NCBI RefSeq assembly: GCF_017833295.1
Contig: NZ_JAFIBW010000001.1
Span: 2,432,001-2,496,000 of the forward strand
Direction of reading: 5' to 3'
From: Methylobacterium sp. PvR107
GTDB taxonomy: Bacteria; Pseudomonadota; Alphaproteobacteria; Rhizobiales; Beijerinckiaceae
Length of the DNA stretch: 64,000 bases
The notes under the pieces are model-generated. The model was not told the origin of the DNA and searched no databases. It saw only the letters and a list, made by a program, of their open reading frames with translations. Within the stretch, counting starts at the first letter, position 1. Each line of letters begins with the position of its first letter. Shown here one piece after another: positions 7,937-16,635 of this stretch. A program made the position numbers and the translations under genes.

Positions 7937-8923
7937 ATGGCTTCGAGCACGCCCGACCACATCCATGTCGGCAAGGACGGTTGGCTGTTCCTCAAGACCG
8001 GGACCAACGACGTCCTCGGCCAGTACGAGCGGCCGGAGGAGACCACCGAGCTTGTCTGGCAATGGCGGAGCCTCTTGGCGACCCGCGAGCGGCGGCTGCG
8101 GGCCATGGGCATCCTGTACCGGCATGTGGTAGCGCCGGAGAAACTGATGATCTACGACCACCGGCTCGACGGCATCACGATCCGGCCGACCGCCTCGCCG
8201 GCCTACCGGCTGCTCCATAGCGAGCCTCCGCTGGTCGGCCGTCGTGGGCCGCTCGGCCTCTATACCGCGTGGCGTCGGCGGAAACGCTGGCGGGAGACCT
8301 GCATCGATCTGGTGACGCCGATGCGCGCCCAGCGCGACAGGTCCGACCTTTACTGCCGGACCGATACCCACTGGTCTCCCGACGGCTGCTATCTCGCCTA
8401 CGCGGAGATCTGCCGGGCGCTGGGGGCCGAGCCCCGGGCGGATCTCCGGGACCGGCCCTCCTTCGAGACCGATCACGATGGCGATCTGGGGAGCGCGTTC
8501 GATCCGCCCCGTCGGGCGCGCTCACGCACCGTCCTGATGCAGCAGGATGCGGTGCGGACCTATGGCAGCCCGATCGTGGAGGCGCGGGAGAAGGCCGGCC
8601 TCCTGCACACGCTGCATGTCGGCGCCCATGTCGTCTACGGCAATGCCAAGGCGACCGACCCGCGCCGTCTGGCGCTGTTCGGCGATTCCTTCTCGCACAT
8701 CATGCCGTACATGCTGACGATCATGCTGGCCGAGACGTTCCGCGAGGTGCACTTCATCTGGAGCACCTCGCTCGACTGGCCGTATATCGAGCGCGTCAGG
8801 CCCGACATCGTGCTGACCGAGGTGGCCGAGCGCTTCATGGTTCAGCTGCCCGACGACACCTTCTCGGTGGAGCGCTACGCGCAGGACCGCTTCGGCACAG
8901 AACTCGCAGCCGCGGATGCCTGA
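7937..8923 (+). CDS. AlgX/AlgJ-like SGNH-fold protein lacking a signal peptide
   Basis: The 328-residue product resembles the SGNH domain of AlgX/AlgJ, which acetylate alginate in other bacteria. It opens with VGKDGWLFL, the conserved N-terminal signature. It contains TDTHWSPDG (Asp143 and His145) and LFGDSFSHIM (Ser251), which supply the Asp-His and Ser of the catalytic triad. Family members are normally exported, but here the chain starts MASSTPDHIHVGKDGW with no signal peptide or anchor, so it appears cytoplasmic or part of a complex. No alginate, cellulose or capsule genes are nearby. An acyltransferase or esterase role on a polysaccharide is inference from motifs. Confidence 0.75.
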   Translation: MASSTPDHIHVGKDGWLFLKTGTNDVLGQYERPEETTELVWQWRSLLATRERRLRAMGILYRHVVAPEKLMIYDHRLDGITIRPTASPAYRLLHSEPPLVGRRGPLGLYTAWRRRKRWRETCIDLVTPMRAQRDRSDLYCRTDTHWSPDGCYLAYAEICRALGAEPRADLRDRPSFETDHDGDLGSAFDPPRRARSRTVLMQQDAVRTYGSPIVEAREKAGLLHTLHVGAHVVYGNAKATDPRRLALFGDSFSHIMPYMLTIMLAETFREVHFIWSTSLDWPYIERVRPDIVLTEVAERFMVQLPDDTFSVERYAQDRFGTELAAADA

Positions 8924-8926
8924 GCG

Positions 8927-9044
8927 CCGTCATCCCGGGACTGCGCAGCAAGGCCCGGGAACCAGCCCCTCAACGCGTGCGCGGACCGGCTCTATTGGCG
9001 GCCCTGGATTCCGGGTTCGCCTGCAGCGCCCCGGAATAACGGGG
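8927..9044. repeat. Intergenic palindromic repeat, family 1, long copy
   Basis: The element opens CCGTCATCCCGGGACTGCG and closes GCGCCCCGGAATAACGGGG, with an internal GATTCCGGGTTCGCC. The outer ends are roughly inverted. It fills the gap between two convergent genes. A closely similar 117-base copy lies at 40405-40521, and a short ends-only copy at 61687-61728. It may fold as an RNA hairpin and end both transcripts. Confidence 0.7.
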
Positions 9045-9121
9045 TTCGATGTCAGGCGGGCAGCAGACATCGGGCACGTCGCAACGCGGGGCTCCGGTGT
9101 CTTGGCCCATGGGGTGAACGC

Positions 9122-9868
9122 TTACGCCTGCAGCTTCGCCACCAGCGCGTCCGACAAGGCGAAGTTGACGTAGACGTTCTGAACGTCGTCCTGGTCCTCG
9201 ATCACCTCGACGAGGCGGATCAGCTTTTCGCCGGTCTCATCGTCCACATCGATCGTGTTCTGCGCCTTCCAGATCAGGCCGGTGCGGCTCGGCTCGCCGA
9301 AGCGGGCCTCCAGCGCCTTGGCGACTTCGCCGTAGGAATCCTGGGCGCAGATCACCTCGTGCCCGTCCTCACCGGAGCTGACATCGTCGGCGCCGGCCTC
9401 GATCGCAGCCTCCAGCATCGTGTCGGCATCGGCCACGGCGGCCGGGTAGGCGATGACGCCGACGCGGTCGAACATGAAGGCGACGGCCCCGGTCTCGGCC
9501 AGGCTCCCGCCGGACTTGGTGAAGGCCGAGCGCACATCCGAGGCGGTGCGGTTGCGGTTGTCGGTCTGCGCCTCGACGATCAGCGCGGCCCCGCCCGGCC
9601 CGTATCCCTCGTAGCGGATATCCTCGTAATTCTCGCCGTCGGCGCCGGCGGCCTTCTTGATGGCGCGCTCGATGTTGTCCTTGGGCATGTTCTCGGCGCG
9701 GGCCGCCAGGATCGCCGCCCGCAGGCGCGGATTCATCGCCGGGTCGGGCGTGCCGAGCTTGGCCGCCACGGTGATCTCGCGGGCGAGCTTGCCGAACACC
9801 TTCGAGCGGACCGCGTCCACCCGGCCCTTCCGGTGCATGATGTTCTTGAACTGCGAATGGCCTGCCAT
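9122..9868 (-). CDS. yebC: YebC/PmpR family protein
   Basis: YebC/PmpR proteins were named as transcriptional regulators; recent work on relatives ties them to translation of proline-rich stretches. The 248-residue product is full length and typical: [14 protein letters not shown] at the start, [30 protein letters not shown], and [21 protein letters not shown] (family core) shown here as [17 protein letters not shown]. It is cytoplasmic. In many alphaproteobacteria yebC precedes ruvC-ruvA-ruvB, but here it stands alone, with a repeat element downstream and a gene remnant upstream. Confidence 0.95.
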   Translation of the reverse strand: MAGHSQFKNIMHRKGRVDAVRSKVFGKLAREITVAAKLGTPDPAMNPRLRAAILAARAENMPKDNIERAIKKAAGADGENYEDIRYEGYGPGGAALIVEAQTDNRNRTASDVRSAFTKSGGSLAETGAVAFMFDRVGVIAYPAAVADADTMLEAAIEAGADDVSSGEDGHEVICAQDSYGEVAKALEARFGEPSRTGLIWKAQNTIDVDDETGEKLIRLVEVIEDQDDVQNVYVNFALSDALVAKLQA

Positions 9869-10093
9869 GACGGTTCAGACTTTTGTTCGTTGGCGAGGGC
9901 GGGCATCCGGGACCCCGCCGTCGCGGCTGTGAGGTCGCCGCGTTATAGGCCGCCGCCTTCCGGCGAAGCAACGCGGCCGGTCACGGTGTCGGTGATCGGC
10001 TTGCGGCGGAAAGATCGCCGCGTCCAGGCGTTGCTGCAGGAAACCTCCTAGGCCGGATGTCGGATATCGGGTCGTAACAGGCGCAAGACGGAC

Positions 10094-10588
10094 ATGGTAG
10101 CTTACGCGAGCGCCGGTGTCGGCCGGGCCGTCGCGCACGACTGTGCCCGGCACGCGATCTATCAGCCCGCTGCAATCGCCCGGCGCATATTCCGGGCGGC
10201 CCACGATGCGCCGCGGCAATTGTGGATCGGCGCCTCGGCCGGGAAGGCGATCATCGGAAACATGCTGATCCCGGGCTGGGTCGACGGAAGTCTGGCCCGG
10301 CACGGCTATCGCGGGGAGATCACCAGCGTGAAGACCCAGACGAACTGCCCCGACAACCTCTACGACCCGGTCGACACCGATCCCGGGGCACACGGGCGCC
10401 TCGACGCCCACGCGACCAGCCCTGTAGCCGCCGCCGATCCGCGCTGGCTCAAGCTCGGGATCGCGGCGGCGCTCGGCGTGGTTGCGGGCACGATGCTGTT
10501 CGCCACCGAGGCGCACGGGCGCAGCGAGGGGCGCACGGCGGCGCGCAACCGGCGGCGCACCCCCGTACGGGCCCGGCTCGTGGGGTAA
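10094..10588 (+). pseudogene. C-terminal remnant of a short-chain dehydrogenase/reductase gene
   Basis: The 164-codon frame matches only the C-terminal third of SDR-family oxidoreductases: IYQPAAIARRIFRAAHD, APRQLWIGASAGKAIIGN, and a closing NLYDPVDTDPGAHGRLDA before a single hydrophobic helix (LKLGIAAALGVVAGTMLFA). The Rossmann fold with the glycine-rich NAD site and the Tyr-x-x-x-Lys active site is absent, and no such code lies upstream, where the yebC promoter region begins. The first 18 residues are unrelated. I infer a 5'-deleted gene; a functional C-terminal fragment is much less likely. Confidence 0.7.
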
Positions 10589-10679
10589 GCGCCTCGACCA
10601 GCCCCTTCGCGGGCCTGCCCGCACCGGGATCCGGAAACGCGGCCGGCCCGCTGAAGCGCGGCGGAGCAGCTCGCGTCGA

Positions 10680-12096
10680 TCAGGCTGCCCGCACAGTCGC
10701 GAGGAAGCGGTGAACCTCCTCGGTGAGTTCGTCCGATTGGCGCGCAAGCTCGAAGGCGGAGGCCAGCACCCGGTCCGCCGCGGCGCCGGTCTTCTCCGCC
10801 GCCCCGGCGACGCCCGTGATGTTGCTGGTCACCTCACCAGTGCCGGCGGCCGCCTGGCCGACGTTCCGCACGATCTCCTGCGTCGCCGCCCCCTGCTCCT
10901 CGACCGCGGCCGCGGTCGAGGCCGCAGCACCGTCGATCGCGCGGATGCGGCCGGCGATGCGTTCGATCGCCGATACCGCCTGACCCGTCGCCCCTTGCAC
11001 CTGCCGGATCTGCCGGCCGATCTCGTCGGTCGCCCTGGCGGTCTGGTCGGCCAGCGCCTTCACTTCGGCGGCCACCACCGCGAAACCCTTGCCGGCCTCG
11101 CCGGCGCGGGCCCGCCTCGATCGTGGCGTTGAGCGCCAGCAGGTTGGTCTGCGCGGCGATGCCCGAGATCAATCCCACAACTTCGTCGATCCGGGCGACG
11201 CTCGCCGTCAGGGCCTCCACCAGCTCGGCCGCCCGGTCCGCTTCGTCTACCGCGGCCCGGGCTAGATCGGCCGAGCCGGTAACCTGCCGGCCGATCTCCC
11301 GCACCAACGTGCCGAGCTCCTCGGAGGTCGCCGCCACCGTGCCGGCGTTGGCCGCGGCCTCATCGGCCGCAGCCGCCACGGTGAAGGACCGCTCCGCCGT
11401 CCCGGCGGCGGTGGTCGCCATGGTCTTCGCGGTGGCCTGCAGCGCGTCGGCCGAGGACGCGACCCGGCCGACGATTCCGCCGGCCGTCCGCTCGAACGCG
11501 TCGGCGATCTGGTTCATGGCCGCCTGGCGCTGCCCCTCGGCGAGGCGCCGCATCGCATCGACCAGGTCGAGAATCCCCCGCACAACGCGGGCCTGCACGA
11601 TAATGATCGCCGCAGCCGCAAAGCTGGTCGCGAACATCATCGCGGCGACGGCGATCGCGAGTTCCCGCCGCGCCGCCGCCGCGGAGGCGCCCGCTTTCCC
11701 GACCGCGGAGTCGATGGCCGCGATCGCCGCCTCGGAGATCGCATTCAGGCCGATCAGGGCCTTGGCATCCCACTCGGCGGCCGAGGTGGGAATGGGACGC
11801 CCCTTCATGAGGGCGTCGAGGGCGGCCTGCCGCATTTCGGCCAGTTGGCCGGTGAAGTAGGCTGCGTCCGCCCGGGCATAGATCGCTCTGACGGATGCCT
11901 CAGCCCCCGCGATCTCGATCGATCGCTGCGCCAGCTTCCAGGCCGCGGCCGCCTGTGTCTCCAACGTGTTCAGCCGCAGCCATTCCTCGGGCTTCGCAGC
12001 CCGACCGCTCGCAAAGAACTCAATCACCACCACGTTGGCGGTGCCGGCACCGCTGAGATCGATCCAGGACCGGGTTCGCAGCGGCGGCTCTTGCAA
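10680..12096 (-). pseudogene. Methyl-accepting chemotaxis protein, 5' truncated and frameshifted
   Basis: One frame runs from about 12096 and covers a partial sensory domain, one membrane helix (LAIAVAAMMFATSFAAAAII), part of a HAMP domain and the signalling hairpin up to [10 protein letters not shown]. At 11111-11113 a run of three C (plus strand) appears to be one base too long. Removing one C restores [20 protein letters not shown], after which the second frame continues to a stop at 10680 ([10 protein letters not shown]). The first membrane helix expected before the sensory domain is missing, because the frame begins only eight bases after the cbbY stop, and the HAMP domain looks shortened. 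Receptor function is therefore doubtful even without the frameshift, which could be a sequencing error. Confidence 0.8.
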
Positions 12097-12103
12097 GACC
12101 CGC

Positions 12104-12853
12104 CTAGCGACGTCCCGCGTGCCAGTCCTTCAAGTCAGCCAGCGTCACCACGTGGTGCGGCCACTCAAGACCCGCGATGTGTCGGTGCGGGCTCCCGGGC
12201 TCTCCAAGATCCGAGACCGCCGAGAAAGCTCCGTCGAGCTTGTGGCTGCCGGTGTAGCGGCTGCGGGTCGCCAGGACCGGGAGGCCGGCGGCGCGCGCCG
12301 AGCTGATCCCGGCGGCCGAATCCTCGAATGCGACGGCCTCCCAGGCGGCGACGTCAAGGCCGGCGAGCGCCAGAAGATACACGTCCGGGGCGGGCTTCTT
12401 GCGATCCGCCTCGTCGCCCGCCGCGATCACGTCGAAGGGCGCGTCGCCTGGCGGAAAGTTGATGGCCAGCAGTCGGTCGACGTTCGGCCGGCTGGTGGTG
12501 GTGGCGACGGCGAGCCGGATGCCAGCCGCCCGGGCCTCGGCGATGAGCCGGGCGATACCGGGCCGCAGAGGCAATCGGCTCTCCACCACGAGCGCGCCGT
12601 AGGCCGCCGTCTTGCGGGCGTGAATCTCGGGAGCGAGCGCGTGAAGCGCCTTCGCGTCAGGCGCATGCTGCGTGTCGATGTAGTAGGCGAGCCGCTCCTT
12701 GCCGCCCATCACGGTGAGCAGGTCGGCGTAGAGCGCCGCGTCCCAGTGCCAGGGCAGGCCGAGTTCCACGAAGGCGCGGTTGAAGGCCTGCCGATGCAGG
12801 TCCTCGGTCTCGGCGAGGGTGCCGTCGACGTCGAAGATCAGCGCCTTCAACAC
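12104..12853 (-). CDS. cbbY: CbbY-like HAD phosphatase
   Basis: CbbY proteins of Calvin-cycle operons dephosphorylate xylulose 1,5-bisphosphate, a tight inhibitor made from ribulose bisphosphate. The 249-residue product has the HAD motifs in order: [14 protein letters not shown] (nucleophile Asp and acid Asp), [14 protein letters not shown], a Lys in RKKPAPDVY, and [10 protein letters not shown]. The GTG start at 12853 overlaps the rpe stop by seven bases, showing translational coupling at the end of the cbbF-cbbP-rpe-cbbY operon. It is soluble. Assignment to CbbY rather than a general phosphoglycolate phosphatase rests on sequence style and context. Confidence 0.88.
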   Translation of the reverse strand: MLKALIFDVDGTLAETEDLHRQAFNRAFVELGLPWHWDAALYADLLTVMGGKERLAYYIDTQHAPDAKALHALAPEIHARKTAAYGALVVESRLPLRPGIARLIAEARAAGIRLAVATTTSRPNVDRLLAINFPPGDAPFDVIAAGDEADRKKPAPDVYLLALAGLDVAAWEAVAFEDSAAGISSARAAGLPVLATRSRYTGSHKLDGAFSAVSDLGEPGSPHRHIAGLEWPHHVVTLADLKDWHAGRR

Positions 12854-13533
12854 GACAGGTCGCGGCCGGATGCGCCCTCCGCGCCCTCGCGGATCGCCGC
12901 GATGCGCTCCGCGTAGGCGGCCGGACCGCCCGAGAAGACGGCGTTGCCGGCCACGAAGGTATCGGCACCCGCGCGGCTCGCCGCTCTCACGGTCTCCGCA
13001 TCGATGCCGCCGTCGACCTGGATGCGGATATCGCGCCCCGCCACCATGGCCCGCACCCGCGCAACCGATTCCATGCAGCTCTTGAGGAAGCTCTGGCCGC
13101 CGAAGCCGGGATTGACGGTCATCACCAGCACGAGGTCGACAAGGTCAAGCACCGGCTCGACCATCGCGGCCGGCGTGCCGGGATTGATCGCAATCCCGGC
13201 GCGCTTGCCGAGGTCGCGGATGGTCTGGAGCGAGCGATGGATGTGCGGGCCGGCCTCAGCATGGACCGTGATGCCGTCGGCGCCTGCCTGCGCGAAGGCC
13301 GCGAGGTACGGATCCGCCGGGGCGATCATCAGATGCACGTCGAAGTATTTCTGCGTGTGCGGGCGGAGCGCCTTCACGACCGGCGGCCCGAAGGTGATGT
13401 TGGGCACGAAATGGCCGTCCATCACGTCGAGGTGGATCCAGTCGGCCCCGGCCGCATCGATGGCGCGGGTTTCTTCCGCGAGCTTCGAGAAGTCGGCGGA
13501 CAGAATGGAGGGGGCGAGGATGGGAGGAAGCAT
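12847..13533 (-). CDS. rpe: Ribulose-phosphate 3-epimerase
   Basis: This enzyme interconverts ribulose 5-phosphate and xylulose 5-phosphate. The 228-residue TIM barrel shows the full set of motifs: [27 protein letters not shown] (metal-binding His and Asp), [19 protein letters not shown] and VDGGI. ATG 13533 gives the canonical start [11 protein letters not shown]; the longer frame to 13947 only overlaps phosphoribulokinase in another frame. No clear Shine-Dalgarno is present, which fits its place as the third gene in the operon, 20 bases after cbbP. It supplies pentose phosphate to the phosphoribulokinase encoded upstream. Confidence 0.96.
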   Translation of the reverse strand: MLPPILAPSILSADFSKLAEETRAIDAAGADWIHLDVMDGHFVPNITFGPPVVKALRPHTQKYFDVHLMIAPADPYLAAFAQAGADGITVHAEAGPHIHRSLQTIRDLGKRAGIAINPGTPAAMVEPVLDLVDLVLVMTVNPGFGGQSFLKSCMESVARVRAMVAGRDIRIQVDGGIDAETVRAASRAGADTFVAGNAVFSGGPAAYAERIAAIREGAEGASGRDLSC

Positions 13534-13553
13534 AGGAGGCTTTCGGGATTGGC

Positions 13554-14414
13554 TCACGCCAGCCTGCGGCGGCGCTCGACGAGCTGCATGATCATCGGCG
13601 TCAGAATCAGCTGCATCGCAAGATCGAGCTTGCCGCCGGGGATCACGATGGAATTCGCCCGGCTCATGAAGCTGTCGTGGATCATCGAGACGAGATACGA
13701 GAAGTCGATCCCCTTCGGGTCCTTGAAGCGGATCACCACCATCGACTCGTCGGCCGTGGGGATCCAGCGGGCGATGAACGGGTTCGAGGTGTCGACCGTC
13801 GGCACCCGCTGGAAGTTGATGTCGGTGAATGAGAATTGCGGGCAGATGGTCTGCACGTAATCGGGCATGCGCCGCAGGATCACGTCGGTGACCGCCTCGG
13901 TGGAATAGCCGCGGAACGAGCGGTCGCGGTGCAGCTTCTGGATCCACTCCAGGTTGATCACCGGCACCACGCCGATCTTCAGGTCGGCATAACGCGCGAT
14001 GTCGACGTCCTGATCGGCGACGCAGCCGTGCAGCCCCTCGTAGAACAGCAGGTCGGAATCCGGCGGAAACGCCTCCCAGTCCGAGAAGCTGCCCTCCGGG
14101 ATGCCGTAGGCCAGCGCGTCGTGGGCGTCATGGGCGTAGTGGCGGGTGCGGCCGGTCCCGGATTCCGCGTAGCTGCGGAACACGGCCTCCAGCTCCGGTA
14201 GCAGGTTCGCCCGGGGCGCGAAGTGCGACAGCGTCGGCTCCCGCGCCATCATGGCCCGCATCGTGTCCCGGTCGAAGGCGTGGAAGCCGTCGCCCTCGAT
14301 GAACACCGCCAGCACATCCTCCCGGCGGAAGATCTGCTCGAAGGTGTTGCGCACCGAGGTGGTGCCGGCCCCGGAGGAGCCGGTGACCGAGATGATGGGG
14401 TGCCGCGCCGACAT
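13554..14414 (-). CDS. cbbP: Phosphoribulokinase
   Basis: Phosphoribulokinase makes ribulose 1,5-bisphosphate from ribulose 5-phosphate and ATP. The 286-residue product has the proteobacterial form: P-loop [10 protein letters not shown] near the start, [22 protein letters not shown], and [11 protein letters not shown] 14414 gives [12 protein letters not shown], the family start, with AAGG about ten bases upstream. It lies between cbbF and rpe. No RubisCO gene is present in the window. In Methylobacterium extorquens, Prk is needed for methylotrophy because its product is an effector of the CbbR homologue QscR; a similar job is plausible here but is inferred. Confidence 0.96.
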   Translation of the reverse strand: MSARHPIISVTGSSGAGTTSVRNTFEQIFRREDVLAVFIEGDGFHAFDRDTMRAMMAREPTLSHFAPRANLLPELEAVFRSYAESGTGRTRHYAHDAHDALAYGIPEGSFSDWEAFPPDSDLLFYEGLHGCVADQDVDIARYADLKIGVVPVINLEWIQKLHRDRSFRGYSTEAVTDVILRRMPDYVQTICPQFSFTDINFQRVPTVDTSNPFIARWIPTADESMVVIRFKDPKGIDFSYLVSMIHDSFMSRANSIVIPGGKLDLAMQLILTPMIMQLVERRRRLA

Positions 14415-14437
14415 TCTGTTCGGCCTTCGTGTTGCGC

Positions 14438-15493
14438 CTACGACCGCATGAGGCCGCGCTGGCCGAAGAGCGGCGAGCGGCCGGCATCGGGCTTGCCGCC
14501 CGCATAGTAGGTCGCGACGCAGTCCACCTCCTCGGTGGAGCCGCAGACCAGCGGCGCCCGCTCGTGGATGCCGGTGGCCACGAGATCGAGGATCCGCGTC
14601 TGGCCGTCGGTGGCGGCGCCCCCGGCCTGCTCGACCAGCATCGCCACGGGCGCGACCTCGTAGAGCAGCCGCAGGCGGCCGCGGGCGTAGTTCTTCCGGG
14701 CATCCCCCGGATAGAGGAACACGCCGCCACGGGTCAGCACGCGCTGGATGTCGGCCACCAGGGAGGCGAGCCAGCGCATGTTGTAGTCCTTGTCGCGCGG
14801 GCCCTCGGTGCCGCGCTGGCAATCCTCGATATAGGCTTTCACCGGAGCGTCCCAATGCCGGGCGTTCGAGGCGTTGATCGCGAATTCCTTGGTCGAGGCC
14901 GGCACCGACAGGGCGGGGTTCGTCAGCTTGAACGTCCCCACGGCGCGGTCGAGCACGTAGGATTGGGTGCCCTCGCCAAGCGTCAGGATCAACGCGGTGG
15001 CCGGGCCGTAGGTGACGAAGCCGGCGGCGATCTGCGTCGAGCCGGGCGTCGTGAACGAGGTGAGCGGGTTGGCCGGATCCTTGATCGACGGCCGGATGCC
15101 GAAGATCATGCCGACGGCCATGTTCACCCCGATGTTGGATGAGCCGTCGAGGGGGTCGATGGCGACCGCCAGCGGCGCGTCCGGATCGAGCCGCATCACC
15201 TCTTCGGCTTCCTCGGAGGCGACCTCGGCCACCGGAGCACCGCGCAAAGCTGCCGTCACACTCTCGTGAGCGATGACGTCCAGCGCCTTCTGGACGTCGC
15301 CGTCGCTGTTGTGCTCGCCCGCGGCAGCGAGGTCGCCGCCAAGCGCACCGCGCCCGATCCGCTCGCTGATCTCCGCCGCCGAGCGCGCCACGGCCGCGAT
15401 CACCGCGGCGGCGTCCTTCAGCGCCGGATTGGCGCCCACGGCCTGCGCCAGGCAGGTCTCGAGAGGCGTCCCGATCGCCGCTGAAATTGCCAT
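14438..15493 (-). CDS. cbbF: Class I fructose-1,6-bisphosphatase
   Basis: This enzyme removes the 1-phosphate of fructose 1,6-bisphosphate in gluconeogenesis and the Calvin cycle. The 351-residue product has the class I core AIDPLDGSSNIGVNMAVG (metal-binding Asp residues), ASEEAEEV, and GGVFLYPGDAR with the C-terminal LLYEVAPVAMLVEQAGG. ATG 15493 was chosen because GGAGGAG lies eight bases upstream; the longer frame to 15649 would overlap the regulatory region. It is the first gene of the cbbF-cbbP-rpe-cbbY operon, transcribed away from the CbbR-type gene, with a 173-base gap that holds candidate operators. Confidence 0.96.
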   Translation of the reverse strand: MAISAAIGTPLETCLAQAVGANPALKDAAAVIAAVARSAAEISERIGRGALGGDLAAAGEHNSDGDVQKALDVIAHESVTAALRGAPVAEVASEEAEEVMRLDPDAPLAVAIDPLDGSSNIGVNMAVGMIFGIRPSIKDPANPLTSFTTPGSTQIAAGFVTYGPATALILTLGEGTQSYVLDRAVGTFKLTNPALSVPASTKEFAINASNARHWDAPVKAYIEDCQRGTEGPRDKDYNMRWLASLVADIQRVLTRGGVFLYPGDARKNYARGRLRLLYEVAPVAMLVEQAGGAATDGQTRILDLVATGIHERAPLVCGSTEEVDCVATYYAGGKPDAGRSPLFGQRGLMRS

Positions 15494-15562
15494 CGGCCTA
15501 CTCCTCCTGCTCGGATCCCGTCCGTCGGGATCGCGCGTTCCGCGCCGGCTCTGTAGCGGCCG

Positions 15563-15643
15563 CTTGGCTGCCAAGATAGCGGTCTCTGTCTCCGGATCGA
15601 CAGGAACCCGCGGCGCGGCCTTCAAGATTTCTGTGCGATCTTG
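15563..15643. promoter_or_regulatory. Candidate CbbR-type operator with repeated CAAGAT motifs
   Basis: Between divergent cbbF and the LysR-type gene, CAAGAT (15623-15628) and ATCTTG (15638-15643) form a perfect dyad with a nine-base spacer. A second CAAGAT lies at 15572-15577 inside CTTGG-CTG-CCAAG (15563-15575). Two spaced half-site clusters are what LysR-type regulators use (recognition and activation sites). The assignment is by position and symmetry only. Confidence 0.45.
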
Positions 15644-15666
15644 TGCCATAGGACGAAAAAAACGGG

Positions 15667-16635
15667 ATGTCCGCCGAGAAATCCGCCATGCGCAATCTCT
15701 CCCTCAAGCAGCTCCAGGCGGTCGCTGCGGTCGCCCGCCTCGGCACCATGACCCGGGCGGCGCAGGAGCTGAACGTCACCTCGGCCGCGCTCTACGCGCG
15801 CATCCGCCAGTTGGAGGAGGAGGCCGGGCTGCTGCTGTTCGACCGGACGCCCGGCGGCCTCAAGCCGACCGATGCGGGCCGCGAGATGCTCTGGGCGATC
15901 GACAGCATCAACACCGTGCTGGAGACCTGCACCGACCGGCTGCGCACGCTCCGAGGTGCCGAGGGTGGACGCGTGGCGCTGGGCGTCGTCTCGACCGCCA
16001 AGTACTTCGCCCCGCAGGTGATCGCCGGCTTCGTCAAGAAGCATCCCGGCGTGGAGATCAGCCTGTCGGTGCGCAACCGCGGCCAGACCGTGGAGGCGCT
16101 GCGCGGTTACGAGATCGACTTCGCCCTGATGGGCCGCCCGCCCCGGGATTTCCCGATCGAGGCCGCCACGTTTGGGCCGCACCCGATCGTGCTCATCGCG
16201 CCTCCGGGGCACCCGTTGGCTGGCAAGGCCGGCCTGAACCGCGAGGATCTGGCCGACCAGCCGTTCTTCCTGCGCGAGGAGGGGTCGGGCACCCGCATGG
16301 TGTTCGAGGAATTCATGGCCGGCGTGCTGGTGAAGCGGGCGCCGCTGGACATCGACACCGGCTCGAACGAGACGATCAAGCAGGCGGTGATGGCCGGTCT
16401 CGGCATCGCGCTGCTCTCGGTGCACTCGGTGGCGGCCGAGCTGGATAGCGGCCGCCTCGTGCTCCTCGACGTGAAAGGCCTGCCGATCCGGCGCGACTGG
16501 TACGCGGTCCGCCGCGCCGACAAGGTGCTGGGCCCGGCGGCCTCCGCGGTCTGGTCGTTCCTGATGGCGGAGGGCGCGCGCAGCCTGCCCGGCGTCGCGC
16601 AGAGCGGCCTGGCCCAGGCGGGGGCCAAGGCATGA
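15667..16635 (+). CDS. CbbR/QscR-like LysR-type regulator
   Basis: The product (322 aa from ATG 15667, or 315 aa from ATG 15688, which gives the typical MRNLSLKQLQAV) is a LysR-type activator. The N-terminal helix-turn-helix is LGTMTRAAQELNVTSAALYARIRQLEEE, cut here as MTRAAQELNVTSAALYARI, and the effector domain follows (GLNRE, FLREEGSGTR). CbbR proteins regulate Calvin-cycle genes; the homologue QscR regulates serine-cycle genes in M. extorquens and responds to ribulose bisphosphate. Divergent placement opposite cbbF supports local control. Its stop overlaps the next gene as ATGA. I did not assign cbbR or qscR because sequence comparison is needed. Confidence 0.85.
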   Translation: MSAEKSAMRNLSLKQLQAVAAVARLGTMTRAAQELNVTSAALYARIRQLEEEAGLLLFDRTPGGLKPTDAGREMLWAIDSINTVLETCTDRLRTLRGAEGGRVALGVVSTAKYFAPQVIAGFVKKHPGVEISLSVRNRGQTVEALRGYEIDFALMGRPPRDFPIEAATFGPHPIVLIAPPGHPLAGKAGLNREDLADQPFFLREEGSGTRMVFEEFMAGVLVKRAPLDIDTGSNETIKQAVMAGLGIALLSVHSVAAELDSGRLVLLDVKGLPIRRDWYAVRRADKVLGPAASAVWSFLMAEGARSLPGVAQSGLAQAGAKA

